A model generated the notes under the pieces. It searched no databases, had not been told where the DNA came from, and saw nothing but the letters and a program-made list of their open reading frames with translations. A DNA stretch of 64,000 nucleotides from Roseomonas sp. AR75 (GTDB lineage: Bacteria; Pseudomonadota; Alphaproteobacteria; Acetobacterales; Acetobacteraceae): the NCBI RefSeq assembly GCF_005222815.1, contig NZ_STGB01000004.1:682001-746000 (forward strand), read 5' to 3'. Positions 35,180-43,006 of this stretch are shown here, piece after piece (position 1 is the stretch's first letter; each line of letters starts with the position of its first letter). Both the position numbers and the translations under genes were made by a program.

Positions 35180-35212
35180 GGCCCGCCCGCCCGCGCCGGA
35201 CGCGGGCGGGCC
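35180..35212. terminator. Bidirectional hairpin between convergent genes
   Basis: GGCCCGCCCGC pairs with GCGGGCGGGCC (11 bp, 11-base loop). It stands between the stop codons of the response regulator and the nitroreductase. Confidence 0.65.
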
Positions 35213-35222
35213 GCCTTCCACG

Positions 35223-35822
35223 CTATTCGAGCCGGCATGCCTCGTCGAAGGCCAGGCGCGGGCTGCGCGGGAACAATCCCTTCGGATCGCCATAGCCGAG
35301 ATTGACCAGGAAGTTCGACTTCCAGCCCGTCCCCGCCAGGAACAGTTCGTCCAGCTTGCTCGCGTCGAAGCCGCTCATCGGCCCGGCATCGAGCCCCACC
35401 GCGCGCGCCGCCATGATCAGGTAGGCGCCCTGCAGGCTCGCATTGCGGAAGGCCGTCTGTTCGGCGAAGACCGGGTTGCCGGCGAACCAGCTGCGCGCAT
35501 CGGCATGCGGGAAGAGAAAGGGCAGCTTCTCGTGGAAGTCCGAATCCTGCGCGACGATCACGGTGACCGGCGCGGTCATCGTCTTCTCGACATTGCCGGG
35601 CGACAGCGCCTGCTTCAGCTTCGCCTTGCCTTCCGCGGTGCGCACGAAGACGAAGCGGGCGGGAGAGGCATTGGCCGAGGTCGGGGCGAATTTCAGGAGG
35701 TTGTAGACCTCCTCGAGCAGCGAATCCGGCACCGGCCGGTCCTGCCAGGCGTTCTGCGTCCGCGCCTCGCGGAAGAGCTGGTCGAGAGCGCGGTCGTCGA
35801 GGATCGAGGGGTCTGAGAGCAT
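35223..35822 (-). CDS. RutE-like nitroreductase (malonic semialdehyde reductase family)
   Basis: 199 residues. It matches the RutE/HadB branch of FMN nitroreductases: LDQLFREARTQNAW, LLKFAPTSANASPARFVFV (the FMN-binding PTSAN.SP block) and FLVNLGYGDP near the C-terminus. RutE proteins reduce malonic semialdehyde to 3-hydroxypropionate in pyrimidine breakdown, but the other rut genes are absent here, so a general NAD(P)H-dependent reductase is equally likely. A 7-bp palindrome CGGATGA-cgc-TCATCCG sits upstream at 35895-35911. Confidence 0.88.
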   Translation of the reverse strand: MLSDPSILDDRALDQLFREARTQNAWQDRPVPDSLLEEVYNLLKFAPTSANASPARFVFVRTAEGKAKLKQALSPGNVEKTMTAPVTVIVAQDSDFHEKLPFLFPHADARSWFAGNPVFAEQTAFRNASLQGAYLIMAARAVGLDAGPMSGFDASKLDELFLAGTGWKSNFLVNLGYGDPKGLFPRSPRLAFDEACRLE

Positions 35823-35951
35823 GGGCGGCGGCTCCGGCTGTTGCGTTCGGGCCAGGAGATAGGCCCGCGCGGCCGTTGCGCCAGCGTCGCCCGCCGGATG
35901 ACGCTCATCCGCGCCGTCAATGGCGGCGGGCGCGTGCCCGCCGCCCGCGGA

Positions 35952-36518
35952 TCAGGCGTCCACCTGCTCCACCCGCATCACTTCCGGCACGTAGTGGCGG
36001 AGCATCGTCTCGACGCCGTGCTTCAGCGTGGCGCGCGAGGAGGGGCAGCCGCTGCAGGCGCCCTGCAGATGCAGCTTCACCACGCCCTCGCGGAAGCCAC
36101 GGAACACGATGTCGCCGCCATCGCCGGCCACGGCCGGGCGGACACGGGTGTCGAGCAGTTCCTTGATCTGCGCGACGATCTCGCCGTCCTCGGGTGCGAA
36201 ATCCTCCTCGCCCTCGGCCTGGTCCGCGCCTTCCATCACCGGAAGGCCGGCGAGGTAGTGCTCCATGATGGCGCTCAGCACCCGCGGGCGGAGCGCCTGC
36301 CAGTCGGCGTCCTCGGTCTTGGTGACCGTGACGAAGTCGTTGCCCAGGAAGACCCGGGCGACCTCGCCCACGCCGAAGACGCGCGCGGCAAGCGCGCTGC
36401 GGCCCTCGGCTTCGGCCGCCATGGTGAAGTCGGCGGTGCCGCGGCCGCCCATGACATCGCGCCCGGGCAGGAACTTCAGCGTGGCCGGGTTGGGCGTGCC
36501 TTCCGTCTCGATGAACAT
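35952..36518 (-). CDS. Nfu-type iron-sulfur scaffold/carrier protein
   Basis: 188 residues. N-terminal Nfu_N domain with ETEGTPNPATLKFLPG and FLGNDFVTVTK; C-terminal NifU-like domain with RPAVAGDGGDIVFRGF and the cluster ligands in GACSGCPSSRATLKHGVE (CxxC). The same two-domain layout as human NFU1 and its alphaproteobacterial relatives, which deliver 4Fe-4S clusters to targets such as lipoyl synthase and SdhB. Single gene; no strong ribosome-binding site. A MITE-like insertion sits about 130 bp upstream. Confidence 0.93.
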   Translation of the reverse strand: MFIETEGTPNPATLKFLPGRDVMGGRGTADFTMAAEAEGRSALAARVFGVGEVARVFLGNDFVTVTKTEDADWQALRPRVLSAIMEHYLAGLPVMEGADQAEGEEDFAPEDGEIVAQIKELLDTRVRPAVAGDGGDIVFRGFREGVVKLHLQGACSGCPSSRATLKHGVETMLRHYVPEVMRVEQVDA

Positions 36519-36648
36519 CGTCTTTGGTGATCCGCGTGCTGGTTCTGGATACCAGACCTATGTGGTCCTTTATGACCCTCCACGCAATCTCGGCGTCCCA
36601 TCGTCCCATGCGGGCCAGGGGCGCGTGGCACTCCGGCGGACGGCCTCA

Positions 36649-36810
36649 GAGACCGTTTGAGAATGCCGGCGGCTGAGGGGCCGCAGGGGATTTTTCGTTC
36701 CTGCAAGGCGGACGGTGCGGCCGATGCTGGTTGCATCGGCAAGCCGGCCAACGCCGCAGGGGCGGAAAAGACCCGCGGAACCGACCCGTCCGGTGTTCTC
36801 AAACGGTCTC
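36649..36810. mobile_element. MITE-like element (162 bp) with TCA target duplication
   Basis: Terminal inverted repeats GAGACCGTTTGAGAA (left) and TTCTCAAACGGTCTC (right) are perfect for 15 bp and extend inward to CCGG with two mismatches. The flanks on both sides are TCA, a 3-bp direct repeat of TNA type, as made by some IS5-group transposases. The inside has no open frame of note and no transposase, hence non-autonomous. The right TCA is also the stop codon of the usp gene on the minus strand. No second copy is seen in the window. Confidence 0.75.
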
Positions 36811-37302
36811 TCAGGTCAGCCGGTCCAGCTCCTCGTCGGTGATGGCGCCGGGCACGATCGTCATCGGCACGCTCAGCTTGGCGGCGTAGCGCCCGGCGAG
36901 TGCGGAGATCAGCGGGCCGGGGCCGGAGCCGCCGGGCGCCGCGGCCAGCACCAGGATCGAGATGCGCGGATCCTCCTCCAGCAGGGCCAGCAGCTCGTCG
37001 CGCGGGTCGCCTTCGCGGATCAGCAGGATGGGGATGCCGCCGGTGATCTCGTTCACCTCCGCGGCGAGGCCGGAGAGCAGCTTCTCGGCCTCCTGGCGGC
37101 GTTCCTCGGCCAGCATGGCGCCGACGCCGGCCCATTCCACCTGGCCCGCGGGCTCGATCACCCGCAGCAGGGCGACCCGGCCGCCGCTCTTCAACGCGCG
37201 CAGGCAGGCGTAGCGAAGCGCCACGCGCCGCTCCGTGCTGTCGTCCACCACGACGAGGAAGACGCGATCCCGCCGTGCCTGTGCCGCTGCTGCCTCGCTC
37301 AT
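36811..37302 (-). CDS. Universal stress protein, UspA family
   Basis: 163 residues, single Usp domain. VFLVVVDDSTERRVALRYAC at the N-terminus, a central LLIREGDPRDELLALLE, and an ATP-loop-like segment LAAAPGGSGPGPLISAL (a variant of G2xG9xG(S/T)). It ends the three-gene operon tauE-TIGR02186-usp; its ATG overlaps the previous stop as TGATG. The stop codon lies in the target duplication of the adjacent MITE, but the reading frame appears unaltered. The stress role is inferred from the family. Confidence 0.85.
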   Translation of the reverse strand: MSEAAAAQARRDRVFLVVVDDSTERRVALRYACLRALKSGGRVALLRVIEPAGQVEWAGVGAMLAEERRQEAEKLLSGLAAEVNEITGGIPILLIREGDPRDELLALLEEDPRISILVLAAAPGGSGPGPLISALAGRYAAKLSVPMTIVPGAITDEELDRLT

Positions 37303-38072
37303 CAACCCCTCCGGAACAGCACGCTGCCGAGCCATCCCGCGAAGGCCGCAAGCAGGATGGCGGAGAGGGCATACAGCACCGGCAGGTCGCGCGCGACATA
37401 GGCGATGCTGGCTGCCGTGCCGACGCGCTCGACCTGCAGCGAAAGCTCCTGCCGCGCCACCACGCGCCCTTCGCGCGCGAGCATGATCTGCACGCGATAG
37501 ACCCCGGTGGCGACCGTGGAGGGCACCGGCAGGCGCGCATGGAACAGCCGCCCGCCCGAAACGTCGATCGGCCGCGTCTGGTCCACCCAGAGGCCCTGGC
37601 GCTGCTTCAGCTCGCGCAGCGCACGGCGGAATTGCGGGCCGGTGGATCCGATCTGCGGCAGTTGCAGCAGGTCCAGGCCGAGCCGCAGGTCGGTGCGTTC
37701 CGTCGGGCCGAACATCAGCTCCACCGGCTGCGTCGCCGCCAGCGCCCAATAGGAGGGGATGCCGTTGAAGCGCGCGGAGGGGCCGTTGATCCAGAAGCCC
37801 AGCACGTCGATCTTCTGCCGCACGACGAGCGAGGTCGGCGGGCCCGTGACGAGCACCACGATCTCGTCGCCATCGCCGCCGATCAGCCGATCCGTCGCGC
37901 CGAAGACCAGGATCTCGCCGCCGGTGAAGGCGGTGGTCACCTCGATCCGCCGCGTCGAGAGCTCCGCGGCGAGGGAGGGCGTCGCGCCCGGCTGCGCCTT
38001 GAGCGGCGCGGCGGCGAGCAGCCCCGCCAGCAACAGGACCAATGGCAGCAGGACGCGCAGCGCGCGCCTCAC
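37302..38072 (-). CDS. TIGR02186 family transmembrane protein
   Basis: 256 residues from a GTG that overlaps the tauE stop (GTGA). A signal peptide (VRRALRVLLPLVLLLAGLLA, cleaved near residue 26) precedes a beta-rich periplasmic domain (ISTRRIEVTTAFTGGEILVFGA-like opening and FWINGPSARFNGIPSYWA), and one membrane span near the C-terminus (about 228-250). This is the alphaproteobacterial TM protein family usually found beside a TauE/SafE permease. It may be an accessory part of the exporter; no biochemical role is known to me. Confidence 0.85.
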   Translation of the reverse strand: MRRALRVLLPLVLLLAGLLAAAPLKAQPGATPSLAAELSTRRIEVTTAFTGGEILVFGATDRLIGGDGDEIVVLVTGPPTSLVVRQKIDVLGFWINGPSARFNGIPSYWALAATQPVELMFGPTERTDLRLGLDLLQLPQIGSTGPQFRRALRELKQRQGLWVDQTRPIDVSGGRLFHARLPVPSTVATGVYRVQIMLAREGRVVARQELSLQVERVGTAASIAYVARDLPVLYALSAILLAAFAGWLGSVLFRRG

Positions 38073-38977
38073 GGCGCGGGTCCGATGACGAAGAGCTGCG
38101 CGGGCACGCGCAGCAGGTCCCACAACAGCGCGCCGGCCACGGACAGCACCAGCGCGCCGAGCAGCGCGCGCGTCTCCTCGCCGCGCAGCTTCGTGCCCAT
38201 CTGGGCGCCGAACTGCGCACCGATGACGCCGCCGGCGAGCAGCAGCAGGGTCAGCACGATGTCCACGCTGCCGACCTGCACCGCCTGCAGGAAGGTCACG
38301 TTGGCGGTGACGAAGACGACCTGGAACAGCGAGGTGCCGATCACCACCGAGGTCGGCATGCCCAGCAGGTAGATCATCGCCGGCACCAGCATGAAGCCGC
38401 CGCCCACGCCCATCACGGCGGAGAGCACGCCGATGGCGAAGCCGATCGCCAGAGGCGGGATGACGGAGATGTAGAGCCGCGACTTGCGGAACCGCATCTT
38501 CAGCGGCAGGCCGTGGATCCACAGATGCTCGTGCAGCCGCGCCGGCCGCGCCTTGCGTCGCCGCAGGATGGCGCCGAGGCTCTCGCGCACCATCAGCGCG
38601 CCGACCGTGCCGAGCACGACGACGTAGAAAATGGCGACCGCCAGGTCGACCTGGCCCGCACGGCGGAGCCAGGCAAAGAGCTGCACGCCCGCCGCGGAGC
38701 CGACGAAGCCGCCGATCAGCAGCACCACGCCCATGCGCACATCCACATTGCCGCGGCGCCATTGCGCCATCAGGCCGGAGACGGAGGCGCCGAGGGTCTG
38801 GTTCGCACCCGAACCGACCGCGACGGGGGCCGGGATGCCGATCAGGATGAGCAGCGGCGTCAGCAGGAAGCCGCCGCCGACGCCGAACAGGCCCGAGAGC
38901 CAGCCCACGCCGAAGCCGATGCCGAGCAGGAGCAGGGCATCCACCGACATCTCGGCGATCGGCAGATACACCTGCAT
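38069..38977 (-). CDS. Sulfite exporter TauE/SafE family permease
   Basis: 302 residues with about eight membrane spans and the two family repeats: GWLSGLFGVGGGFLLTPLLI in the first half and GVLSAVMGVGGGFMLVPAMI in the second, each with the GVGGGF motif. Members export sulfite, sulfoacetate or similar sulfur anions. First gene of an operon with a TIGR02186 protein and a universal stress protein, all coupled by overlapping codons. The start MQVYLPIAEMS is chosen because the preceding residues (HRGRPPDA) look non-native; the frame extends to 39028. Confidence 0.9.
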   Translation of the reverse strand: MQVYLPIAEMSVDALLLLGIGFGVGWLSGLFGVGGGFLLTPLLILIGIPAPVAVGSGANQTLGASVSGLMAQWRRGNVDVRMGVVLLIGGFVGSAAGVQLFAWLRRAGQVDLAVAIFYVVVLGTVGALMVRESLGAILRRRKARPARLHEHLWIHGLPLKMRFRKSRLYISVIPPLAIGFAIGVLSAVMGVGGGFMLVPAMIYLLGMPTSVVIGTSLFQVVFVTANVTFLQAVQVGSVDIVLTLLLLAGGVIGAQFGAQMGTKLRGEETRALLGALVLSVAGALLWDLLRVPAQLFVIGPAP

Positions 38978-39097
38978 CGCGTCGGGTGGTCTTCCACGGT
39001 GGCGTGGCTGGAATGCGGCGGGATGCACCCGAATCGCGCGCGCCGCAACCCGTGGACCGGAATTTCTCGCGTGCGCAGGAACGGTTTCGCGGCCGGC

Positions 39098-39796
39098 CTA
39101 CGCCGTATCGGCAACGCGTCGCTGCAGCGCCAGGCCGAGCAGGCCGATCGCGAACAGCCCGAGCGAGGAAGGCGCGGGAACGAAGATGACATAGCCGGAC
39201 CACTGCACCTCGCTCACCATGGTCCAAGGCGCCGCGGGATCCTGCACGAAGCGGAGCGTGGCGTAGGGCCCGCGATTGTCGAAGCCGCTTATCTCGACCG
39301 GGCCGAAGCTGCCCGGGGAAGGCGGCACGAAGGGAAGCGGCACGCCATCGACGAGGATCTCGCGCGGCGCGCCGACGCCGCCGACGCCGCTGTTGTCGAG
39401 CCAGATCGTCACCCCCTGGATGTGCAGCCAGCAGCGGCAGGTCGGCATCAGGAAGACGAAGCGGATTTCGGGATTTGTCGCCGATCCCAGCCGCCACCCG
39501 ACATGCGGGCCAAGCCCTGCGCTGTCGGAGACCAGGAACCAGGGCTGCTGCGCGACCACGCCGTCGGTAAGCTTGCCCCTGCCGAACCGCAACGGCGCGG
39601 CATCGCGCGTCACATCGCCCACGCCGTCATAGATCGCGTCCCAGTAGTTCCAGGTGCCGCCCGCGGCGACGCCGTCGCCATTCGGCATGTCGTAGTAGCC
39701 GATGGGATAGGCGGTGAAGGCCACGCCGGCGGCGGCCGGCATGGCCAGAAGGGCCGCCGCCATCGCCGCGGCGCCGATGATCGCGATGCGCCCCAT
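39098..39796 (-). CDS. Secreted protein with PEP-CTERM-like anchor
   Basis: 232 residues. Signal peptide MGRIAIIGAAAMAAALLAMPAAAG; a mature part with no recognised domain but rich in Gly, Trp and aromatic residues (GTWNYWDAIYDGVGD); and a C-terminal sorting signal made of VPAPSSLGLFAIGLLGLALQ followed by basic residues. That pattern (PEP-like motif, hydrophobic span, RR) marks PEP-CTERM proteins processed by an exosortase. None of the export partners is in the window. ATG 39796 has AAAGGA ten bases upstream; a GTG at 39832 is an alternative. Confidence 0.75.
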   Translation of the reverse strand: MGRIAIIGAAAMAAALLAMPAAAGVAFTAYPIGYYDMPNGDGVAAGGTWNYWDAIYDGVGDVTRDAAPLRFGRGKLTDGVVAQQPWFLVSDSAGLGPHVGWRLGSATNPEIRFVFLMPTCRCWLHIQGVTIWLDNSGVGGVGAPREILVDGVPLPFVPPSPGSFGPVEISGFDNRGPYATLRFVQDPAAPWTMVSEVQWSGYVIFVPAPSSLGLFAIGLLGLALQRRVADTA

Positions 39797-39846
39797 GGCT
39801 TGCCGATCCTTTGTCGCCGCGAGAGGGTGCACCGCGCCCTTTCATC

Positions 39847-39862
39847 ATGCAAACAATTGCAT
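39847..39862. promoter_or_regulatory. Palindrome in the divergent promoter region
   Basis: ATGCAA-acaa-TTGCAT (6-bp arms) in a short AT-rich patch between the PEP-CTERM gene and the membrane/coiled-coil gene. It could be an operator for either promoter. Confidence 0.3.
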
Positions 39863-39946
39863 ATTCGATCGCCAAGCTGTGAACTTCTCCGGTCCAACTG
39901 CGTTGCCCCGCCGTCTTTCCGCCTCTGGGGCAAGGAGAACTCCCGC

Positions 39947-40873
39947 ATGCAAGCCCGTGTCGCGACCGCCGAGCATCCCGGCGTCGCCGCTGTCGCGCGC
40001 CCTGAAGGGGAGCCGAGCTTCCCGCCACGGGTATCCTGGGGTGCCGTCTTCGCCGGCGGCGTCGCCGCGGTCGGGATCGGCGCCATGCTCAACGTTCTCG
40101 GCCTGGCGATCGGCGCGACCACGATCGATCCGGCGACGCCGGGCGAGACGCCTTCCGCCGACACGCTGGCGCTGGCCGCGGGCGGCTGGCTGCTGCTGGC
40201 CAACCTGATCGCGCTGGCCGGCGGCGGCTGGGTGGCGGCGCGGCTCTCCGGCACGGCGGACGAGACGGACGGCATGCTGCATGGCTTCGCGGTCTGGGCG
40301 GTGGCGTTCCTGGTCTCCTTCGTGCTGCTGGGCAATGTCGTGGCGGGCACGGCGAGCACGGCGGTGCGCGGTGCCTCGGCGGTGGTCGGCGGCGCGGCGC
40401 AGGGCCTGGGCCAGGCGGCCGGCCAGGCCGCGCAGGCGGTGGCGCCGCAGTTGCAGGGCGGGCTCGACCCGCAGGCGCTGGCGGAGCGGCTGCAGCAGTC
40501 GCTGCAGGAAGGCGGCGAGCCCGGCGCGATGAGCGCCGACGCGCGCCGCGCCGAGATCGCGCGCATCCTGGGCGAGCGCGCGCGGCAGGGCAGCTTCGAG
40601 GAGGGCGCGCGCGAACGCCTGGTGCAGCTCGCCGCCGCCGAGTTCGGCATTGCGCCCGAGGCAGCCGAGGAGCGCATCCGTGCGCTGGAAGCGCGCGCCC
40701 AGCAACTCGCCACCGAGGCCGAGGCCCAGGCGCGGCAGGCGGCCGAGACCGCCTCCAACGCCGCGGCAACGGGCGCCTACTGGATCTTCGCGGCGATGCT
40801 GCTGGGTGCGGCCGCTGCGGCGGTGGGCGGGCGGATCGGGACGCGGCGGACGACCCACGTCCCGGCGTACTGA
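39947..40873 (+). CDS. Membrane protein with amphipathic coiled-coil region (PhnA-like annotation group)
   Basis: 308 residues. RVSWGAVFAGGVAAVGIGAML (first span), a second span near 85-105, a third near 113-135 (HGFAVWAVAFLVSFVLLGNVV), then about 120 residues of Ala/Gln/Glu-rich helix (AAQGLGQAAGQAAQAVAPQL; RIRALEARAQQLATEAEAQAR) and a last span (WIFAAMLLGAAAAAVGG) with a basic end. The opening WGAVFAG resembles proteins often labelled PhnA-like in alphaproteobacteria, a label without functional meaning. AAGGAG lies nine bases before the ATG. Perhaps an envelope stress or membrane-bending protein; this is a guess. Confidence 0.7.
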   Translation: MQARVATAEHPGVAAVARPEGEPSFPPRVSWGAVFAGGVAAVGIGAMLNVLGLAIGATTIDPATPGETPSADTLALAAGGWLLLANLIALAGGGWVAARLSGTADETDGMLHGFAVWAVAFLVSFVLLGNVVAGTASTAVRGASAVVGGAAQGLGQAAGQAAQAVAPQLQGGLDPQALAERLQQSLQEGGEPGAMSADARRAEIARILGERARQGSFEEGARERLVQLAAAEFGIAPEAAEERIRALEARAQQLATEAEAQARQAAETASNAAATGAYWIFAAMLLGAAAAAVGGRIGTRRTTHVPAY

Positions 40874-40892
40874 TCCGGCCCTCTCATTCCCG

Positions 40893-41043
40893 GCGCACGA
40901 AGGTCCGACCTGCGGCCGGCGCAGCCGGCCGAGGCCGCGAATGCGGCCCGCCGCAAGTGCGTCATGCGAACAGCATGCCTTCGGCATGGCGAGCCAAGCG
41001 CAGCGCCGGCGATCGAGGGCATGAAGGTGAAACCTTCATGCGC
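40893..41043 (+). repeat. Multi-hairpin intergenic repeat, copy 4 (full length)
   Basis: It lies between convergent genes. In order: CGGCCGGC-gca-GCCGGCCG, GAGG, GGCCGC-gaat-GCGGCC, CGCCGC, an inserted segment with ATGCC-ttc-GGCAT, GAGCCAAG, a linker ending ATCGAGGGCA, and GCATGAAGGT-gaa-ACCTTCATGC (10-bp perfect stem, 41019-41041). Compared with the copy at 19538, both the first and the last stems changed on both sides and still pair. Confidence 0.8.
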
Positions 41044-41049
41044 CCGATT

Positions 41050-41643
41050 TCAGTCCCGGTGCGACAGGTAGTGCGCCAGGGCGAGGATCTCGGCATCGGG
41101 CATTCCCGCCACGGCGCCGTTCATCTGCGGATCGGCGCCGACCCGGTTGCCGTCGCGGTATTCCTTCAGCGTTCGCGCGAGGAAGTCCTCGCGCTGGTCG
41201 GTGATGCGCGGCACCTGCTCCCGCCCGGCCAGGCTCGGCAGGTGGCAGACCGCGCAGTTGCGCGGGCCGATCAGCGCCTCGCCGGCCGCGAACAGCGCGG
41301 GGTCGCGCGGGCGGCGATCCTCCGCCGGCCCGGGCGGCAGGCTGGCGAAATAGGCGGCAAGGTCCTCGATGTCCTTGTCGGGCATGTTCTGGGCGAAGGC
41401 CTGCATCGCCGGCACCTGGCGGATGCCCTCGCGGAACAGGATCATCTGGATCGTGATGTAGCCCGGCTGCTGGCCGGCGAGGGAGGGGATGTCCTCCATC
41501 CGGCTGCGGCCATCGGTGCCGTGGCAGTTCGTGCAGTGCAGCCGGGCCGCGAGATCTTCGCCGCGGCGCGCATCCTGCGCCGCCGCGGCCGTGGAAAGGG
41601 CGGCGGCAACCACGGCCGCCGCCAGCACGCGCACTGGCCTCAC
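41050..41643 (-). CDS. Diheme cytochrome c
   Basis: 197 residues from a GTG that overlaps the stop of the sugar dehydrogenase (GTGA). Signal peptide at about 1-23 ending in TAAAAQ. Two CxxCH heme sites, CTNCHG and CAVCHL, in two similar halves, each with a later Met (FAQNMPDKD, VAGMPDAEIL) as likely axial ligand; the layout is that of cytochrome c4 and related diheme proteins. Coupled to the PQQ sugar dehydrogenase, it is the likely periplasmic electron acceptor passing electrons to the respiratory chain. Confidence 0.9.
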   Translation of the reverse strand: MRPVRVLAAAVVAAALSTAAAAQDARRGEDLAARLHCTNCHGTDGRSRMEDIPSLAGQQPGYITIQMILFREGIRQVPAMQAFAQNMPDKDIEDLAAYFASLPPGPAEDRRPRDPALFAAGEALIGPRNCAVCHLPSLAGREQVPRITDQREDFLARTLKEYRDGNRVGADPQMNGAVAGMPDAEILALAHYLSHRD

Positions 41644-42857
41644 TGGCGATAGGTGATGCGGTAGATCGCACCCATCTGCTCGCCGGCGACGAGCAGCGAG
41701 CCGTCGCGCATCACATGCACGTCCACCGGACGGTCCAGGAAGCGCTGGTTCGCGTCGTCGCGCAGGCCGGTCAGGAAGTCCTCGATGAACATCACGTTGC
41801 CCTGCGGGTCGAGATGCGCGACCACCACGTCGAAGCCGGAAAGCTGCTCGCGGTTCCAGGAGCCGCGGCGGGCGATGAAGATCTGGTTGCGATACCGCTC
41901 GGGGAACATCGTGCCGGTGTAGAAGCGCAGGCCGAGCGCGGCGGTGTGCGGGCCCAGTAGCGCGGCAGGCTGGACGAAGCCGCTGCAGAGATGCCCTGCA
42001 TTGTGCTGCGGATCGGCCGCGCCGGCGGAGCAGAACGGGAAGCCGTGGTCCTCGCCGCTCTGGCGCACGCGATGCAGCGTGTCCTGCGGCCAGTTGTTGC
42101 CGGCCCAGTCGCGGCCGTTGTTGGTGGCGTAGAGCTCCCGCGTGACGGGGTGGTGCGTCATGCCCACGCTGTTGCGGATGCCCCGCGCCTCGATGCGCCG
42201 GCCGCTGCCATCCGGATTGAACGAGACGAGAAGGGCGAACTTGTCGCGGTCGGTCTGGCACACGTTGCAGTTGACGCCGACATTCGTATAGATCCGGCCG
42301 TCCGGCCCCAGCGTCGCGAATTTCCAGTGGTGGTTGCCGCCATGCTCCTGCTCCGTGGGCAGCGCGAAGGCGGCGGTGAGGTCCACGGGCTGCGGCACGT
42401 TGTCGAGGTTCGCCTCGATGTTGTCGTAGCGCAGCACGCGATTGACCGCGAGCACGTAGAGGCTGTTGCCCACCATCACCAGGCCGTTCGGTTGGGGGAG
42501 GCCCTGTGCGATCACGCGCGTCCGGGTGGTGCCGTCGGGGTTGCGGCTGACCGCATAGACGCGGCCGATGGCGCGGGTGCCGGCGAAGATCGTGCCGTTC
42601 GGCCCCTCGGTCATCATGCGCACCCCGGGCATGCCATGCGCATAGACCTCGGCGGTGAACCCCGCCGGCAGGCGCAGCGCGCCGACCGGCACCTGGTCGA
42701 GCGGCGTTACGGTCAGGCGCGGGGCATGCGGCGCCAGGGTGGAGCCTTCCGGCCGGCCGACGGCCCAGCCGGGCACCGGGGCGGCAGGGGCCTGCGCGTA
42801 GGCGGGCAGGGCGGTGGCGGCAGCCAGCAGGCCGGCCGCAAGGGTGTGGCGGATCAT
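41640..42857 (-). CDS. PQQ-dependent sugar dehydrogenase (glucose/sorbosone dehydrogenase family)
   Basis: 405 residues. Signal peptide MIRHTLAAGLLAAATALPAYA. The propeller motifs fit soluble aldose/sorbosone dehydrogenases: RLPAGFTAEVYAHGMPGVRMM, EQEHGGNHHWKFATLGPDGR with the catalytic His, RGIRNSVGMTHHPVTRELYA with the PQQ-binding Arg/Asn, and GEDHGFPFC. Four cysteines (NCNVC; CSAG; HLCSGF) may form disulfides. It oxidises an aldose or sorbosone in the periplasm using PQQ and Ca2+. Followed directly by the diheme cytochrome c. No pqq biosynthesis genes are in the window. Confidence 0.87.
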   Translation of the reverse strand: MIRHTLAAGLLAAATALPAYAQAPAAPVPGWAVGRPEGSTLAPHAPRLTVTPLDQVPVGALRLPAGFTAEVYAHGMPGVRMMTEGPNGTIFAGTRAIGRVYAVSRNPDGTTRTRVIAQGLPQPNGLVMVGNSLYVLAVNRVLRYDNIEANLDNVPQPVDLTAAFALPTEQEHGGNHHWKFATLGPDGRIYTNVGVNCNVCQTDRDKFALLVSFNPDGSGRRIEARGIRNSVGMTHHPVTRELYATNNGRDWAGNNWPQDTLHRVRQSGEDHGFPFCSAGAADPQHNAGHLCSGFVQPAALLGPHTAALGLRFYTGTMFPERYRNQIFIARRGSWNREQLSGFDVVVAHLDPQGNVMFIEDFLTGLRDDANQRFLDRPVDVHVMRDGSLLVAGEQMGAIYRITYRQ

Positions 42858-43006
42858 GGAAGCGTCTCTCCCGCATGCGCCGCGTGTTGCCCGCGGCGAG
42901 CGGCGGGAGCATGTCGGATGGGCGAGCGCCGCGCAACGGGCGGTTGTCGCGCGACGGTCACAGCGTCGCGCATGACAGCGGCACGGCGCTCATGCAGGAT
43001 CGCGCC

